A stretch of DNA of 64,000 nucleotides from Cedecea selenatireducens (GCF_042138895.1 NZ_JBHIKW010000010.1:87283-151282), one strand, 5' to 3'. Shown: positions 33,646 to 42,891, numbered from the stretch's first letter. Notes: generated by a model from the letters alone, not told the origin. Numbers and translations: made by a program.

Positions 33646-34443
33646 TTAGGGGCGAAGATCGAAGCGGATCGGCAGCGTGAGCATAATTTGCGCCTGTCCT
33701 GGGGCGATGTCTTCGGTGGGGGCGGGCAGAGGCGTCGCGCGAGCCGGCAGGGCAAGTGCTTCTCGATCCAGCGTTGGCGTGCCGCTGCTTTTTTCCAGCG
33801 CCACGCTGAGGACCTGGCCATGCCTGTCGAGCGTCAGGCTCAGGTAAACCACGCCCTGCGCCTGTTGGCGTAAGGCCTGAGCCGGGTAACGTTTGAAGCG
33901 GTCCAGGCGCTGGCGCAGCAGGCTGACCCAGTTCACTTCGCCGGGGCTGGGTGCGCTGACGGTGCTGCTCCCTGCGGTACCGGCGCTTTGCTGAGGATGG
34001 CTGGCGGGCGCGTGGGTTTCGGGCGCAGGTGGCGTGGGTGCCGGCGGTACTTCGGCATCGTGTGGCTTAACCGGCTGAGGTCTGGTTTTGGCACTGTGGC
34101 GCACTTTTTTGGCGACCACGATTTCCGGGTTCGGGGCTTCCACGCTTTTCACCTCTTCTTTTGGCTCTGCTTTCTCCTGAGGCGCTGCCGACCGTATCTG
34201 TTTGATCTTATCGGGCTGCTTCTCCGGCGTGGCCGTGGATGCCGGGTCGGTAGAGGGTAAAATCATCAGTGCAATAGGCGGTGGCGCGGTGGCCGGCTGT
34301 TCCTGCGTGGGCCGATAAGCGAGCCAAAGGAACACGCCAGCGTGCAGCAAAAGCGCCAGCAGTAGCCCTGTACCCCGGCGTGAGGCGGGCAGGCTGTCGG
34401 GCCAGGCAGGAAGAGGTTGTCTTATCGGCAGGGGTGAAGGCAT
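33646..34443 (-). CDS. TonB-like energy transducer
   Basis: 265 aa from the ATG at 34443 (GGAG nine bases upstream). N-terminal membrane anchor GTGLLLALLLHAGVFLWLA with the conserved His at about 36. A long Pro/Glu/Lys-rich periplasmic spacer follows (about 48-165), then a C-terminal TonB domain (LDRFKRYPAQALRQQAQGVV, LSLTLDRHGQV, SGTPTLDREAL). It is clearly not the housekeeping tonB by context: it follows the ECF sigma and FecR-like genes, so it probably serves the adjacent receptor, as HasB does for HasR. Confidence 0.87.
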   Translation of the reverse strand: MPSPLPIRQPLPAWPDSLPASRRGTGLLLALLLHAGVFLWLAYRPTQEQPATAPPPIALMILPSTDPASTATPEKQPDKIKQIRSAAPQEKAEPKEEVKSVEAPNPEIVVAKKVRHSAKTRPQPVKPHDAEVPPAPTPPAPETHAPASHPQQSAGTAGSSTVSAPSPGEVNWVSLLRQRLDRFKRYPAQALRQQAQGVVYLSLTLDRHGQVLSVALEKSSGTPTLDREALALPARATPLPAPTEDIAPGQAQIMLTLPIRFDLRP

Positions 34444-34581
34444 GACCAAATTACTCCGCAGCCGGGCGGCTGGTTATCGTTTCAGGAGAGATAAGAGAGA
34501 GGACACGCGAACTGCGTAAACGGGCAGGCTCGAATGAATAACGAGACAATCAGCATGGATAAACCATCAGCGAAGCATTAT

Positions 34582-35568
34582 TCACTGCCGTGAAAGGCTG
34601 ACCCAGTAGCGCGACAGCGTATTTATCCTGATGGGTAAGACGCGCGGTAAGGCGGCCAGAATCTCATCGGTATCCGTTAGCGGGAAAACGCCCGACAGCC
34701 GCAGGGAAGCTATGTCCTCGTCGCAGCGTAAAACGCCCGGGCGATAGCGGTTTACTTCCCGCAGGAAATCCCCGAGCGGCATATTGTCGGCCAGCAGTTT
34801 ACCGTGAACCCAGCCGGGCTCTTTTTCACCGCCGTGCAGGCCCCCGGACTGTTCTTGCGTCAGCCATGCTCCCTGGCCCGCGCCGAGCTGCAGCCCGGCC
34901 AGCCCCGAGCTACGCGGATAAAGACGCACGGCTCCGTGGTAAACGGCAATACGAGTACGTTCCGGCTCCAGCTTTACGCGGAATTGAGTGCCGAGAGCCA
35001 GCACTTTACCGTGAGGTGTCGTCACGCTAAAAGGCCTGGGCCAGGCCGACAGCTTTTCACGCTGCCCGGTGGTAATCAGCAGGTCGCCGCTGAGCAGCTC
35101 AATCTGACGCTGCTGCCCGGTAAAATTTACGTTTAGCGCGGTTTGGGTGTCCAGCATCAACTGGCTACCTTCGCTGAGTTCAACCTGTCGCTGTTCGCCC
35201 GTTGCGGTGCGGTAATCGGCCGTGAACGTTTCCCAGCCGTGCTGCTGCCTGCCCCACTCAAGCGAGCCTCCGACCAGCAGTAAAGCGCCTAACCCTTTTA
35301 AGGCGTGACGCCTGCCGCTGTTTTTTAACGAGGAGAGGCTTTTCTGCGCCAGCTTGCCGTCAACCTGCCTGAAGCCGGCGCATACCGCTTCAATGTGCCG
35401 CCACGCACGCTGGTTATCGGCGCTCTCCGCCAGCCAGTTTTGCCAGTTCTTTTTGTCCTGCTCGCTCACCTCATCAGACATCATCAGCGTAAGCCATGAC
35501 GCCGCAGCGTAAGCGCTATTGCGGTTGAGTTCCTGCCCGTTTCGGTCGACTAAACGTTCGGGGATCAT
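34582..35568 (-). CDS. FecR-like anti-sigma/sigma-regulator inner-membrane protein
   Basis: 328 aa. Cytoplasmic N-terminus with the DUF4880-type pattern AAASWLTLMMSDEVSEQDKK, then WLAESADNQRAWRHIE. A membrane segment lies near 90-105 (LKGLGALLLVGGSLEWG). The periplasmic FecR domain follows (TATGEQRQVELSEGSQLMLD, IELLSGDLLITT, FSVTTPHGKVLALGTQFRV, IAVYHGAVRLYP), then a C-terminal STN-like part. It passes the receptor signal to the sigma factor. Its ATG overlaps the sigma gene stop by one base (TGATG), showing translational coupling. Confidence 0.9.
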   Translation of the reverse strand: MIPERLVDRNGQELNRNSAYAAASWLTLMMSDEVSEQDKKNWQNWLAESADNQRAWRHIEAVCAGFRQVDGKLAQKSLSSLKNSGRRHALKGLGALLLVGGSLEWGRQQHGWETFTADYRTATGEQRQVELSEGSQLMLDTQTALNVNFTGQQRQIELLSGDLLITTGQREKLSAWPRPFSVTTPHGKVLALGTQFRVKLEPERTRIAVYHGAVRLYPRSSGLAGLQLGAGQGAWLTQEQSGGLHGGEKEPGWVHGKLLADNMPLGDFLREVNRYRPGVLRCDEDIASLRLSGVFPLTDTDEILAALPRVLPIRINTLSRYWVSLSRQ

Positions 35569-36062
35569 CAGCTTAGGGCAAAGAAGCAGTGCAGGTTAGC
35601 GCGCTGAAGATATTGCTTAACGGAGCTGCTGGAAACGCGCAGGCGTTCGGCAATGTCGCAATAGCGCATGCCCTGCAGGTGTGCCAGCAGGAAGGCTTCT
35701 CTGACCTGAGAAGGCAGGCCGTCCAGCGCCGCATCAATCTGTTCCAGCACTTCCAGAATCAGCAGCCTGGCTTCGGGGGAAGGGTGTTCCTGTTCCGGCT
35801 GGGAGGCCAGCGCGTCCAGCCAGGCCTCTTCGATTTTCTTGCGGCGATAATGGTTGGCTATCAGCCGCCGGGCAACCGTGGCGAGGAAAGGGCGCGGCTG
35901 GCGAATGGAAACCAGATCGGGGCTGACCAGGATATTAATAAAGGTATCCTGAGTAAGATCCTGCGCCTGTTCCGGGCAGCCGACCTTATTGCGCAGCCAG
36001 TGGTAAAGCCAGCGCTGATGATCGCAGTAAAGCTGCTGTGCAACCTGTTGGGAACGGGACAT
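35568..36062 (-). CDS. FecI-like ECF RNA polymerase sigma factor
   Basis: 164 aa from the ATG at 36062; an upstream ATG at 36077 would add five residues but has a poorer ribosome site. Region 2 reads LYHWLRNKVGCPEQAQDLTQ, then DTFINILVSP, PRPFLATVARRLIANHYRRK. Region 4 reads LDGLPSQVREAFLLAHLQGM, then YCDIAERLRVSSSSVKQYLQ. This is iron-type ECF sigma of the FecI/PvdS/FpvI group. Expected targets are the upstream receptor gene and perhaps its own operon. A Fur box lies 42 bases upstream of the start. Confidence 0.92.
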   Translation of the reverse strand: MSRSQQVAQQLYCDHQRWLYHWLRNKVGCPEQAQDLTQDTFINILVSPDLVSIRQPRPFLATVARRLIANHYRRKKIEEAWLDALASQPEQEHPSPEARLLILEVLEQIDAALDGLPSQVREAFLLAHLQGMRYCDIAERLRVSSSSVKQYLQRANLHCFFALS

Positions 36063-36103
36063 GACGTGACTCACCATCGATCGGTATCAGGGCGTGATAA
36101 ATA

Positions 36104-36122
36104 TTAAATGATAATCATTATT
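36104..36122 (-). promoter_or_regulatory. Fur box upstream of the ECF sigma gene
   Basis: TTAAATGATAATCATTATT matches 15 of the 19 positions of the Fur consensus GATAATGATAATCATTATC, with the central TGATAATCATTA intact. Iron should therefore repress the sigma/anti-sigma/TonB operon. Confidence 0.85.
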
Positions 36123-36189
36123 ATTTTCATTTCTCTATTTTTATGTCAAGAGATTGCGGAGTATTAATGTACTTTTGCGAGCAATGAGA

Positions 36190-36213
36190 ACGCAGCGCCT
36201 GGGCTGGCGCTGC
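36190..36213 (-). terminator. Hairpin after the receptor gene
   Basis: ACGCAGCGCC and GGCGCTGCG form a 9-bp perfect stem with a six-base loop directly after the receptor stop. No T-run follows, so termination here is uncertain, but it separates receptor and sigma transcripts. Confidence 0.5.
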
Positions 36214-36223
36214 GGATAAGCCA

Positions 36224-38776
36224 TTAGAATTTCTGAGAAATACTCAGCTTGATGTTGCGCCCGATGCCGGAGACGGACTCGCCCAGATACGGGTAGTAGT
36301 CGGTGTTAAACAGGTTATCGACGGCAACGCGCGCCTCCATGCCTTTAACCTGTTCCGGCTGCCAGGTGGCAAACAGCCCCTGCAGGGCATAGCCTTTGGT
36401 TTTTGGTAGTGCCCAGATGCCCGCTAACGGGTCACCGTCCTGCGGCGAACGGTCCTGCTTGCGCGCCATATCCATCGTCCAGCCGAACGTCATGTTCCAT
36501 TCCGGGGCTTTTACGCCCAGCGTGGTGTGTGCGGTGACGGGCGGAATTTCTGCGATCCAGGTTTTATTACCCCAAGGGTCGCGCGGCGAAGCATCACGCT
36601 GGCCACGAATGGTGGAGAACGAGAGGCTGCCAAACATGCGGTGGCTGTCGTAAAACGACTCAATTTCCAGTCCCTGGATGGTGTATCCCGGCAGGTTACG
36701 GTAGTTCGACAGCGGAGAGCCGCAGTTCGCGCCACTTTTCACCGACTGCGCCCCGCACAGTACGCCGCGGCGATAGAAGATTTCGTCTTTGCCGCGGTTG
36801 CGGAACAGCGTGGTGCGGATTTGCACGCTGTCGTCGTCTGCCAGCAGGTCGTTGAAGTTGAGGATCATCCCACCGCGAACGCTGTGGATGGTTTCAACCT
36901 TCAGGTCGCGGCTGGTGCCTGAGACGTTAGACAGCGCGTACTGCACGGTGTACTGCTCGTCGATCGTCGGCGCACGCCATGTACGGGTGACGTCGGCAAA
37001 CAGCGACATATTCGGCGTGGCCTTCCAGACCAGCCCAAGCGCAGGCGTAAAGCCGTGATAGCTTTTGCTGCTGTAGTCGTGGCCGACTTTAGGATCGCTG
37101 CTGTTGTACATTGAGGCGATATTTGGCTCGCCGGTATTCGTCACGCTGTCGTAGCGCACGCCTGGCGTAACGGTGACGCTGCCGAGCGTCATGCTGTCCT
37201 GTATATACAGGCCGCGCGTTTGCTGCTCCCCTGCAGGCATGTAATACGGCTGGAAGTAGCCATAGTTGTAGGCCGCGTTCTTCTTGTAGCCAGGGTAGAA
37301 CATCAGCGCGTCGCGTTGATTTTTATGCCAGCTCGCGCCGATTTCCAGCAGGTGATCCACCGGCCCGGTGCTGAAACGGCTTTTGTTACTGACCTCCACC
37401 AGGTTGTCTTTGTAGTCCACCCAGCTCTCATTGCCGAGCGTGCCGAGGAAGCTGGAAGTGCCTGCGGAGTCAGGGCGAGTGTCGTGCTGTTTGGTTTTGG
37501 ACCAGGCATAGCTCAGCGTCAGATCTATCCACGGGTTTTCTGCCGGGGCCAGATTCCACTTCACGGAGTAGTTTTCATCGGTCTGGTTGCGGTACACCAG
37601 CTTCCTGCGCCAGGCTTCGTCGAACCCGTATTTGTTGATATCGGCCTGACTGGGGGCGGCGATGTCGTCCCGCTTGGCGGCAAAAGGCTGCCAGCCTGTG
37701 GATTCCGAATGCATGGCCGAGAGCGTCAGCGTCTGCGAGTCGGTCAGATAGAGGTTGGTTTTTGCCAGCCAGGTGCCCTGCCGGTTGGCGGAATAGTCGA
37801 AATGGGTGCCGTCCGGGCGGGTAATGTTGCCGCCGTCGCGTTTGCTGGCGTAGAGCATACCGTCGGCAAAGCCTTCCGGAGTTTTGCCGTACAGCGCCCC
37901 GCTGTAGATATTCTGGTTATCGTTGGTGTGGAAGCCGTACTTCAGCATGCCGCCAAAGTTTTCACCGGGCTGTAGCAGGTCGGCCGCGTCTTTGGTGACG
38001 ATTTTAATGCTGCCGCCGAAGCCGCCGTTGCCGTTGGCGAGGTTAAACGGGCCCTTATCGACGTCGATCTGCTTGATAAGCTCCGGCTCGATAAACACCG
38101 AACCCTGGCGGTACTTCTCAAACCCTTTGGGCGCGCCGTCCAGCGTCACTTTGATGTCTTCCATGCCGCCCATGCCCCAGATGTTCAGGCTCTGCCCGCC
38201 CGGACGTGGTGAACCGGCAGAAGAGACGCCCGGCAGTTTATCCAGCAGTTCGGCGACGTTATCCGCCTGGATCCGCTCGATATTCTCTTTCTTCAGCGTT
38301 GAGCGCCCGGCCACCACGCTGTCGTCCAGGCCGCTGACCACGGAAAGCTCCGGCACACTAATCGGCGCGGTTTCACCGGCGGCGGCTCCCGTGGAGACGA
38401 GTCGATAGCTGTTTCCCTCGCGAACGGCTTTCAGGCCGCTGCCTGACAGCAGATGGTCAAACGCACTCTGTACCGAGTAGCGCCCCTTGAGGCCCGAAGT
38501 GGTTTTATTCGCAGCCTGGTCTGGGGTGAAAACGAGCATCACGTTGGCATCGCTTGCCAGCGTTTGCAGGGCGCTGCTCAAAGGCCCGGCAGGCACGGAA
38601 AACGCCTGACTGGCGGCTGAGGAGGCTTCTGTCGCCCAGGAAAACGTGGGTAAACCGGTTGCCAGCGCCAGCAGGCCGGATAAAGCAATGCCAGACGCAA
38701 ACGGGGCGCGAGGGAGCTGTGCAGGTTGGCTCGCGTCGGAAATGGCCGTAGCCTTTCCGTTATTTTTTATCGTCAT
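36224..38776 (-). CDS. TonB-dependent outer-membrane receptor with N-terminal signalling (STN) domain, heme/siderophore type
   Basis: 850 aa. A long signal region ends near LPTFSWA (residue 48). The STN signalling domain (about 57-118) is FSVPAGPLSSALQTLASDAN, then MLVFTPDQAAN, LKGRYSVQSAFDHLLSGSGL. The plug (about 150-265) contains LDKLPGVSSAGS, LDGAPKGFEKYRQG and GNGGFGGSIKIVTKDA. A 22-strand-type barrel ends DNLFNTDYYPYLGESVSG, then KLSISQKF. The barrel motif WRAPTIDEQY and the plug pattern are closer to heme/hemoglobin receptors (HasR-like) than to catecholate receptors, but substrate is not certain. It signals through FecR-like protein to the sigma factor next door. No hemophore or ABC importer is in the window. 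Confidence 0.88.
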   Translation of the reverse strand: MTIKNNGKATAISDASQPAQLPRAPFASGIALSGLLALATGLPTFSWATEASSAASQAFSVPAGPLSSALQTLASDANVMLVFTPDQAANKTTSGLKGRYSVQSAFDHLLSGSGLKAVREGNSYRLVSTGAAAGETAPISVPELSVVSGLDDSVVAGRSTLKKENIERIQADNVAELLDKLPGVSSAGSPRPGGQSLNIWGMGGMEDIKVTLDGAPKGFEKYRQGSVFIEPELIKQIDVDKGPFNLANGNGGFGGSIKIVTKDAADLLQPGENFGGMLKYGFHTNDNQNIYSGALYGKTPEGFADGMLYASKRDGGNITRPDGTHFDYSANRQGTWLAKTNLYLTDSQTLTLSAMHSESTGWQPFAAKRDDIAAPSQADINKYGFDEAWRRKLVYRNQTDENYSVKWNLAPAENPWIDLTLSYAWSKTKQHDTRPDSAGTSSFLGTLGNESWVDYKDNLVEVSNKSRFSTGPVDHLLEIGASWHKNQRDALMFYPGYKKNAAYNYGYFQPYYMPAGEQQTRGLYIQDSMTLGSVTVTPGVRYDSVTNTGEPNIASMYNSSDPKVGHDYSSKSYHGFTPALGLVWKATPNMSLFADVTRTWRAPTIDEQYTVQYALSNVSGTSRDLKVETIHSVRGGMILNFNDLLADDDSVQIRTTLFRNRGKDEIFYRRGVLCGAQSVKSGANCGSPLSNYRNLPGYTIQGLEIESFYDSHRMFGSLSFSTIRGQRDASPRDPWGNKTWIAEIPPVTAHTTLGVKAPEWNMTFGWTMDMARKQDRSPQDGDPLAGIWALPKTKGYALQGLFATWQPEQVKGMEARVAVDNLFNTDYYPYLGESVSGIGRNIKLSISQKF

Positions 38777-38904
38777 GATGTATCCCTGAAGGTGAGTAAC
38801 GAGAAGTACTGCTTCAGAGAGGTCACGCGAAACGGAAAATCAGGCAGAAAATTTTTAAATTAAGCGTGGGTGGCCTGGTGATTCTTGTTCATTTTATCCG
38901 GCTG

Positions 38905-39510
38905 CTAGTCGATATTCAGCTCCGAGAAGCGGGTAATGATTTTCCCGACAATGCCGTAATCGATAGCTTCTTTCGGCGACATCCAGTAATTGCGGTCGGT
39001 GTCCTGCTTCACCTTTTCCAGCGGCTGGCCGGTGGCTTCTGAGATCATCTTGTTCACGCGTTCGTGCATGCGAATAATCTCTCTGGCTTCAATCTCAATG
39101 TCCGTGGCCTGGCCGCGCACGCCGCCCAGCGGCTGGTGAATCATAAAGCGGGTGTTTGGCAGCGAATAGCGGTGCTTTTTGTCCGCGGCCAGGAAGATGG
39201 TGATCCCGGCGCTGGCAACCCAGCCGGTGCCGATGATATGGACTTCCGGCTTGATGAATTTGATCACGTCATGAATGGTGTCCGCCGCCTCAACGTGGCC
39301 GCCCTGGCTGTTGAGATACAGCTTAATCGGCTTGTCGTTGATGCTTTGCAGCAGCAACAGTTGGGACACCACCTCTTTGGTGATCGCCTGAGTTATCTCA
39401 CCGGAGATAATGATCGAGCGTGAATCCAGCATTTTTTGCTGCATTAGCCCTGATGCATTGGCGGGGGTAGCGCTTTCTTCAGGTTCATCTTTTTCTAAAA
39501 ACGTAAGCAT
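38905..39510 (-). CDS. ClpP-like serine peptidase paralogue
   Basis: 201 aa. All catalytic elements are present: Ser100 in GTGWVASAGITIF, His125 in RFMIHQPLGG and Asp170 in KQDTDRNYWMS. The oxyanion strand is LYLNSQGGHVEAADTIHDVI. The housekeeping clpP of enterobacteria sits beside tig and clpX; this copy is alone with no ATPase partner, so it is a second ClpP-type peptidase. It may pair with ClpX/ClpA, mix with ClpP, or act alone on small substrates. Its N-terminus (MLTFLEKDEPEESATPANAS) is unlike the ClpP axial loop. Confidence 0.85.
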   Translation of the reverse strand: MLTFLEKDEPEESATPANASGLMQQKMLDSRSIIISGEITQAITKEVVSQLLLLQSINDKPIKLYLNSQGGHVEAADTIHDVIKFIKPEVHIIGTGWVASAGITIFLAADKKHRYSLPNTRFMIHQPLGGVRGQATDIEIEAREIIRMHERVNKMISEATGQPLEKVKQDTDRNYWMSPKEAIDYGIVGKIITRFSELNID

Positions 39511-39529
39511 AATCAGTCTCCTGCCAGTT

Positions 39530-41017
39530 TTATGGCGTAATCAGGGATGCACTAGAGCATAGCACTTCATTCAGGCGCTGCACGGCACGAACGATCTCTT
39601 CGTCACTGTAGCCGCCGAGCCCGAGCAAAATACCGGATTTCTGCCTGTCTGGCGTAAACATATGCGACACCGCACGGACGGCAATTCCGGACTGCATTGC
39701 CCGCTCCACAACCTGGTGATCGTCCAGGCCGTGGCGCAGCCAAAGCACCATGTGCATGCCCTGGTCACATGGCTGAAGCCAGGCCACGTCCGGGGAAATA
39801 TATTGTTCTACAGCCGCCATCAGTACCCGACGTTTTTCGGCGTAAACGCCGCGCATTTTTCGCAGATGGCGGTCGAGGTGTCCCTCGGAAATAAAGCTCG
39901 CCAGCACGTGCTGGTCAGCCCCCGGCGGCTGCCTGTCCATCAGGATGCGTGCCCCGCAAAAGGCCGAAACCAGCTGCTCAGGCACCACGGCATAGCCGAG
40001 GCGCAAGGACGGAAAGAGGATTTTACTGAAGGTGCCGAGGTAGATAACGTTCTCCGGCCCAAGCCCCTGTAGCGCCGGGAACGGATGGCCCGCGTAGCGC
40101 ATCTCGCTGTCGTAGTCGTCCTCAATTATCCAGGCCTGATTTGCCTGCGCCCACTCCAGTAAAGCGGCGCGGCGCGACATGCTGAGCGGCATGCCTAGCG
40201 GGTATTGATGCGAGGGCGTAACGAACGCGGCGCGGGCGTCAGGAGCCAGCTTTTTGCCTGACTCAACGTCCAGCCCCTCGTCGTCAACGGCGACTCTTAC
40301 CATCTTGCGGTCGCGGAACATCGTCTCAAACAGCGACGTGGCGCCAGGGTAGCCGGGCTCCTCCATCCACACTGAATCCCCCGCCTCCAGCAGGATTTGC
40401 AGCGTCAGGTACAGGCCGTGCTGGTTGCCGGAGGTGATGATGACCTGCTCCGGCGTGCAGCGCACCGAGCGCGACTTTCTGACGTATTCACAGATAGCTT
40501 CACGCAGGACCAGCGCGCCTTGCGGGTCGGCATAGCCCGAAGGTGCCCCGGCTCCGCGGGCGCGAATACGGTTGCCGAGCCTGCGCCACACGTCGTCCGG
40601 GGCGGTGTCGCCTACAGGCACGGAAACGGCAAACGGCTTTGGGGCCAGCGTTTTTAGCTGCTCGCCGACTTTGGCAAATGCCTGCGCCTGGGCAGAAAGC
40701 GGAATTGTTGCTCCAGGACGTGTTGGCTGAACCGGCTGCGGGCTTTCCGGCGCGTAGGCCACTCTGGTGCCGGAGCCGTGTCTGGATTCCAGAAAACCTT
40801 CCGCAACCAGCTGTTCGAACGCTTCCAGCACGGTGCCGCGCGCCACATTCAGTGCGCCAGCCAGCACGCGCGTGGAGGGCAACAGGTCGCCGCTTTTCAG
40901 CTCGCCTTTATGGATGGCATTTTTCAGCGCTTTGGCCAGCTGCAAGCTTAGCTGTCCGCTGCGGCGGTCAAGTTCGCCGATGGCGGGAATATCTACGGCT
41001 CGGGCTTTACGTGACAT
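39530..41017 (-). CDS. MocR/PdxR-family transcriptional regulator (GntR HTH fused to PLP aminotransferase-like domain)
   Basis: About 495 aa from the ATG at 41017; an ATG at 41035 is possible and the longer open frame is not supported. The GntR-type HTH (about 10-75) includes LAKALKNAIHKGELKSGDLL, then PSTRVLAGALNVARGTVLEA and FEQLVAEGF. After a linker, the fold-type I aminotransferase domain follows (VWMEEPGYPGATSLF, IIEDDYDSEMRY, and the PLP Lys in YLGTFSKILFPSLRLGY). It is divergent from a PaiB-like gene, 96 bases apart, its probable target. Confidence 0.88.
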   Translation of the reverse strand: MSRKARAVDIPAIGELDRRSGQLSLQLAKALKNAIHKGELKSGDLLPSTRVLAGALNVARGTVLEAFEQLVAEGFLESRHGSGTRVAYAPESPQPVQPTRPGATIPLSAQAQAFAKVGEQLKTLAPKPFAVSVPVGDTAPDDVWRRLGNRIRARGAGAPSGYADPQGALVLREAICEYVRKSRSVRCTPEQVIITSGNQHGLYLTLQILLEAGDSVWMEEPGYPGATSLFETMFRDRKMVRVAVDDEGLDVESGKKLAPDARAAFVTPSHQYPLGMPLSMSRRAALLEWAQANQAWIIEDDYDSEMRYAGHPFPALQGLGPENVIYLGTFSKILFPSLRLGYAVVPEQLVSAFCGARILMDRQPPGADQHVLASFISEGHLDRHLRKMRGVYAEKRRVLMAAVEQYISPDVAWLQPCDQGMHMVLWLRHGLDDHQVVERAMQSGIAVRAVSHMFTPDRQKSGILLGLGGYSDEEIVRAVQRLNEVLCSSASLITP

Positions 41018-41113
41018 GCATTGTGGCTCGGTCATATTGCGGGAATGTGGTTCTTTATCATAAACCACTTCGGCCATAAGCTGGGTAAAATTACCGCCAA
41101 TAAAGGGCTGCCA

Positions 41114-41755
41114 ATGTACATTCCTCGCCATTTCCAGGAGCACGATATTGATGTGCTGCAGGGGCTTATCCGGGCTAATCCTCTGGGCATACTGATCGTG
41201 CAGAGTGCAGGCGTGCCGGACGCTTTTGATATCCCCTTTGAACTTTGCCCCGAGCAGGGCGAACTCGGCACGCTCCGGGCTCATATCGCCCGGGCTAACC
41301 CACTGTGGCGCTCACTTCAGCCGGAGCAGGAAGTGCTGGTCGTGTTTCGCGGTGCGCAGGGGTACATCTCTCCTGGCTGGTATCCGGGCAAGCTGGAACA
41401 TCATAAAGAGGTGCCGACCTGGAACTATCAGACCGTGCAGGCGCGAGGGAAAATCACCGTGCGGGATGATGCAGATTTCGTGCTGCAGCAGATAACCAGC
41501 CTGACGCGCCAGCAGGAGGCGCCGATGGAAATGCCGTGGCAGGTCAGCGATGCGCCGCCGGCGTTTATCGACTCAATGCTGAAGGCCATTATCGGAATAG
41601 AAATTCCTCTGGCCTCGCTTATCGGCAAGACAAAACTCGGGCAGAACAAAAAGCTTGAGGATCGGGCCGGAGCCGCTCAGGGGCTGATGGCGAAAGGCGA
41701 GCGGGAAATTGGCGAGGCGATGCTGCACAGCATCGCCAGGCGTGATAAAAAATAG
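41114..41755 (+). CDS. PaiB-family FMN-binding protein
   Basis: 213 aa from the ATG at 41114 (AAGGG upstream). The pattern is MYIPRHFQEHDIDVLQGLIR, then NPLGILIVQSAG, DIPFELCP, LRAHIARANPLWRSL, VFRGAQGYISPGWYPGK, and near the end the KLGQNKKLEDRAGAAQGLM segment. PaiB proteins have a split-barrel FMN-binding fold; in Bacillus PaiB is a negative regulator of sporulation and protease genes, but in Proteobacteria the role is unknown. The head-to-head arrangement with a MocR regulator recurs in many genomes and suggests a vitamin B6/flavin-linked function. Confidence 0.85.
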   Translation: MYIPRHFQEHDIDVLQGLIRANPLGILIVQSAGVPDAFDIPFELCPEQGELGTLRAHIARANPLWRSLQPEQEVLVVFRGAQGYISPGWYPGKLEHHKEVPTWNYQTVQARGKITVRDDADFVLQQITSLTRQQEAPMEMPWQVSDAPPAFIDSMLKAIIGIEIPLASLIGKTKLGQNKKLEDRAGAAQGLMAKGEREIGEAMLHSIARRDKK

Positions 41756-41761
41756 CTGAGA

Positions 41762-42811
41762 TTATCCCGGCAGACGGCTTTTTGGCCTGCCTGGCCCCAG
41801 CAGAATAGCCAGTTTCGCCCCGCCCTGGGTCGACTCCATCAGGATCTTACAGACGCTGGTCAGCGGCACCGAGAGCAGCATGCCCACCGGGCCGAGCAGC
41901 CAGCCCCAGAACAGCAGCGAGAGGAATACCACAAAGGTCGACATCCCCAGCCCGCGCCCCATCATGCGGGGTTCCAGAATATTCCCCAGCACCATGTGCA
42001 CCACCAGGAACAGCGCCCCGACCATCAGCATTTCATAGGTGCCGTTAAGCAAGAAGGCCTGAATCATCGGCGGCACGGCAGAGATAACCGAGCCGATGTT
42101 GGGAATGTAGTTGAGCAGAAAGCCCAGCACGCCCCACATCAGCGCAAACTGCACGCCCAGCAGCTTTAATCCCAGCCAGATAATGATACCGGTCAGCAGG
42201 CTGATAAACGTTTTTAGCGCCAGATAGTGGGTGACGCCTTTTAACGCGCGGTGCATGCCGGCGATGTGAAGCTTCGGATTTGCCAGCGCGAAGCGCAGCT
42301 TATAGGGCACGTGACGCACCTCAAACAGCATAAAAATCACCGTCATCGCCAGCAGTAAAATGCTCGCCATTGCCCCGGAAAGCCCGGCCATTAAGGTGGT
42401 GGCAAAGGTCATCAGCTTGTCGGAGTCGAGTTTTTGCAGCATACGTTCCGGCGACAGCGGCAAATGCAGGAACGGCATTGCATGTTCTATTTCTCGCACC
42501 TTCTGCGTCAGCAGTTTGTTGAACTGCGGCATCTGTTCCATGAAATCGTTCATCGAAGTTGCCAGCACGCCAACCAGTAAAGTGAGTACCACCAGCATCA
42601 CCAGCACCACGATGGTAATGGCCAGCGGGCGGTTAAAGCCCCGGCGCATAAACCAGGTGACCAGCGGGTTGAGAACGATGGCGAAGAACAGCGCCAGCAG
42701 CAGCTGAACGATGATGTCGGCGGCGGCGTGAATGCCAGCGAGAATAATCACTAACGCGGCAAGCTTGAGCAAAATATGCAGGCCGGTTTTATCGAGTTGA
42801 GGGGGAGTCAT
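41762..42811 (-). CDS. yhhT: AI-2E family inner-membrane permease YhhT
   Basis: 349 aa with about eight hydrophobic segments in the AI-2E/PerM layout: two N-terminal hairpins, a central amphipathic part (MNDFMEQMPQFNKLLTQKVR), and a conserved C-terminal block (LLNYIPNIGSVISAVPPMIQ, GNILEPRMMGRGLGM, FWGWLLGPVGMLLSVPLT). Close to E. coli YhhT. Substrate not known. It is the left end of the dcrB-yhhQ-tusA backbone here. Confidence 0.92.
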   Translation of the reverse strand: MTPPQLDKTGLHILLKLAALVIILAGIHAAADIIVQLLLALFFAIVLNPLVTWFMRRGFNRPLAITIVVLVMLVVLTLLVGVLATSMNDFMEQMPQFNKLLTQKVREIEHAMPFLHLPLSPERMLQKLDSDKLMTFATTLMAGLSGAMASILLLAMTVIFMLFEVRHVPYKLRFALANPKLHIAGMHRALKGVTHYLALKTFISLLTGIIIWLGLKLLGVQFALMWGVLGFLLNYIPNIGSVISAVPPMIQAFLLNGTYEMLMVGALFLVVHMVLGNILEPRMMGRGLGMSTFVVFLSLLFWGWLLGPVGMLLSVPLTSVCKILMESTQGGAKLAILLGPGRPKSRLPG

Positions 42812-42891
42812 GCAGACGTCCTGTCAGGAAACGGTGCTTTTAGTGTAGTGCTTCCCGGGCGCGAGGCTGCGGCAGTCTGTCTGAAAATGAA

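Noticed and set aside
40543..41079. Plus-strand frame over the MocR gene start
   Set aside because: Antisense and Arg/Ala-rich low-complexity translation; the MocR frame has both domains intact.
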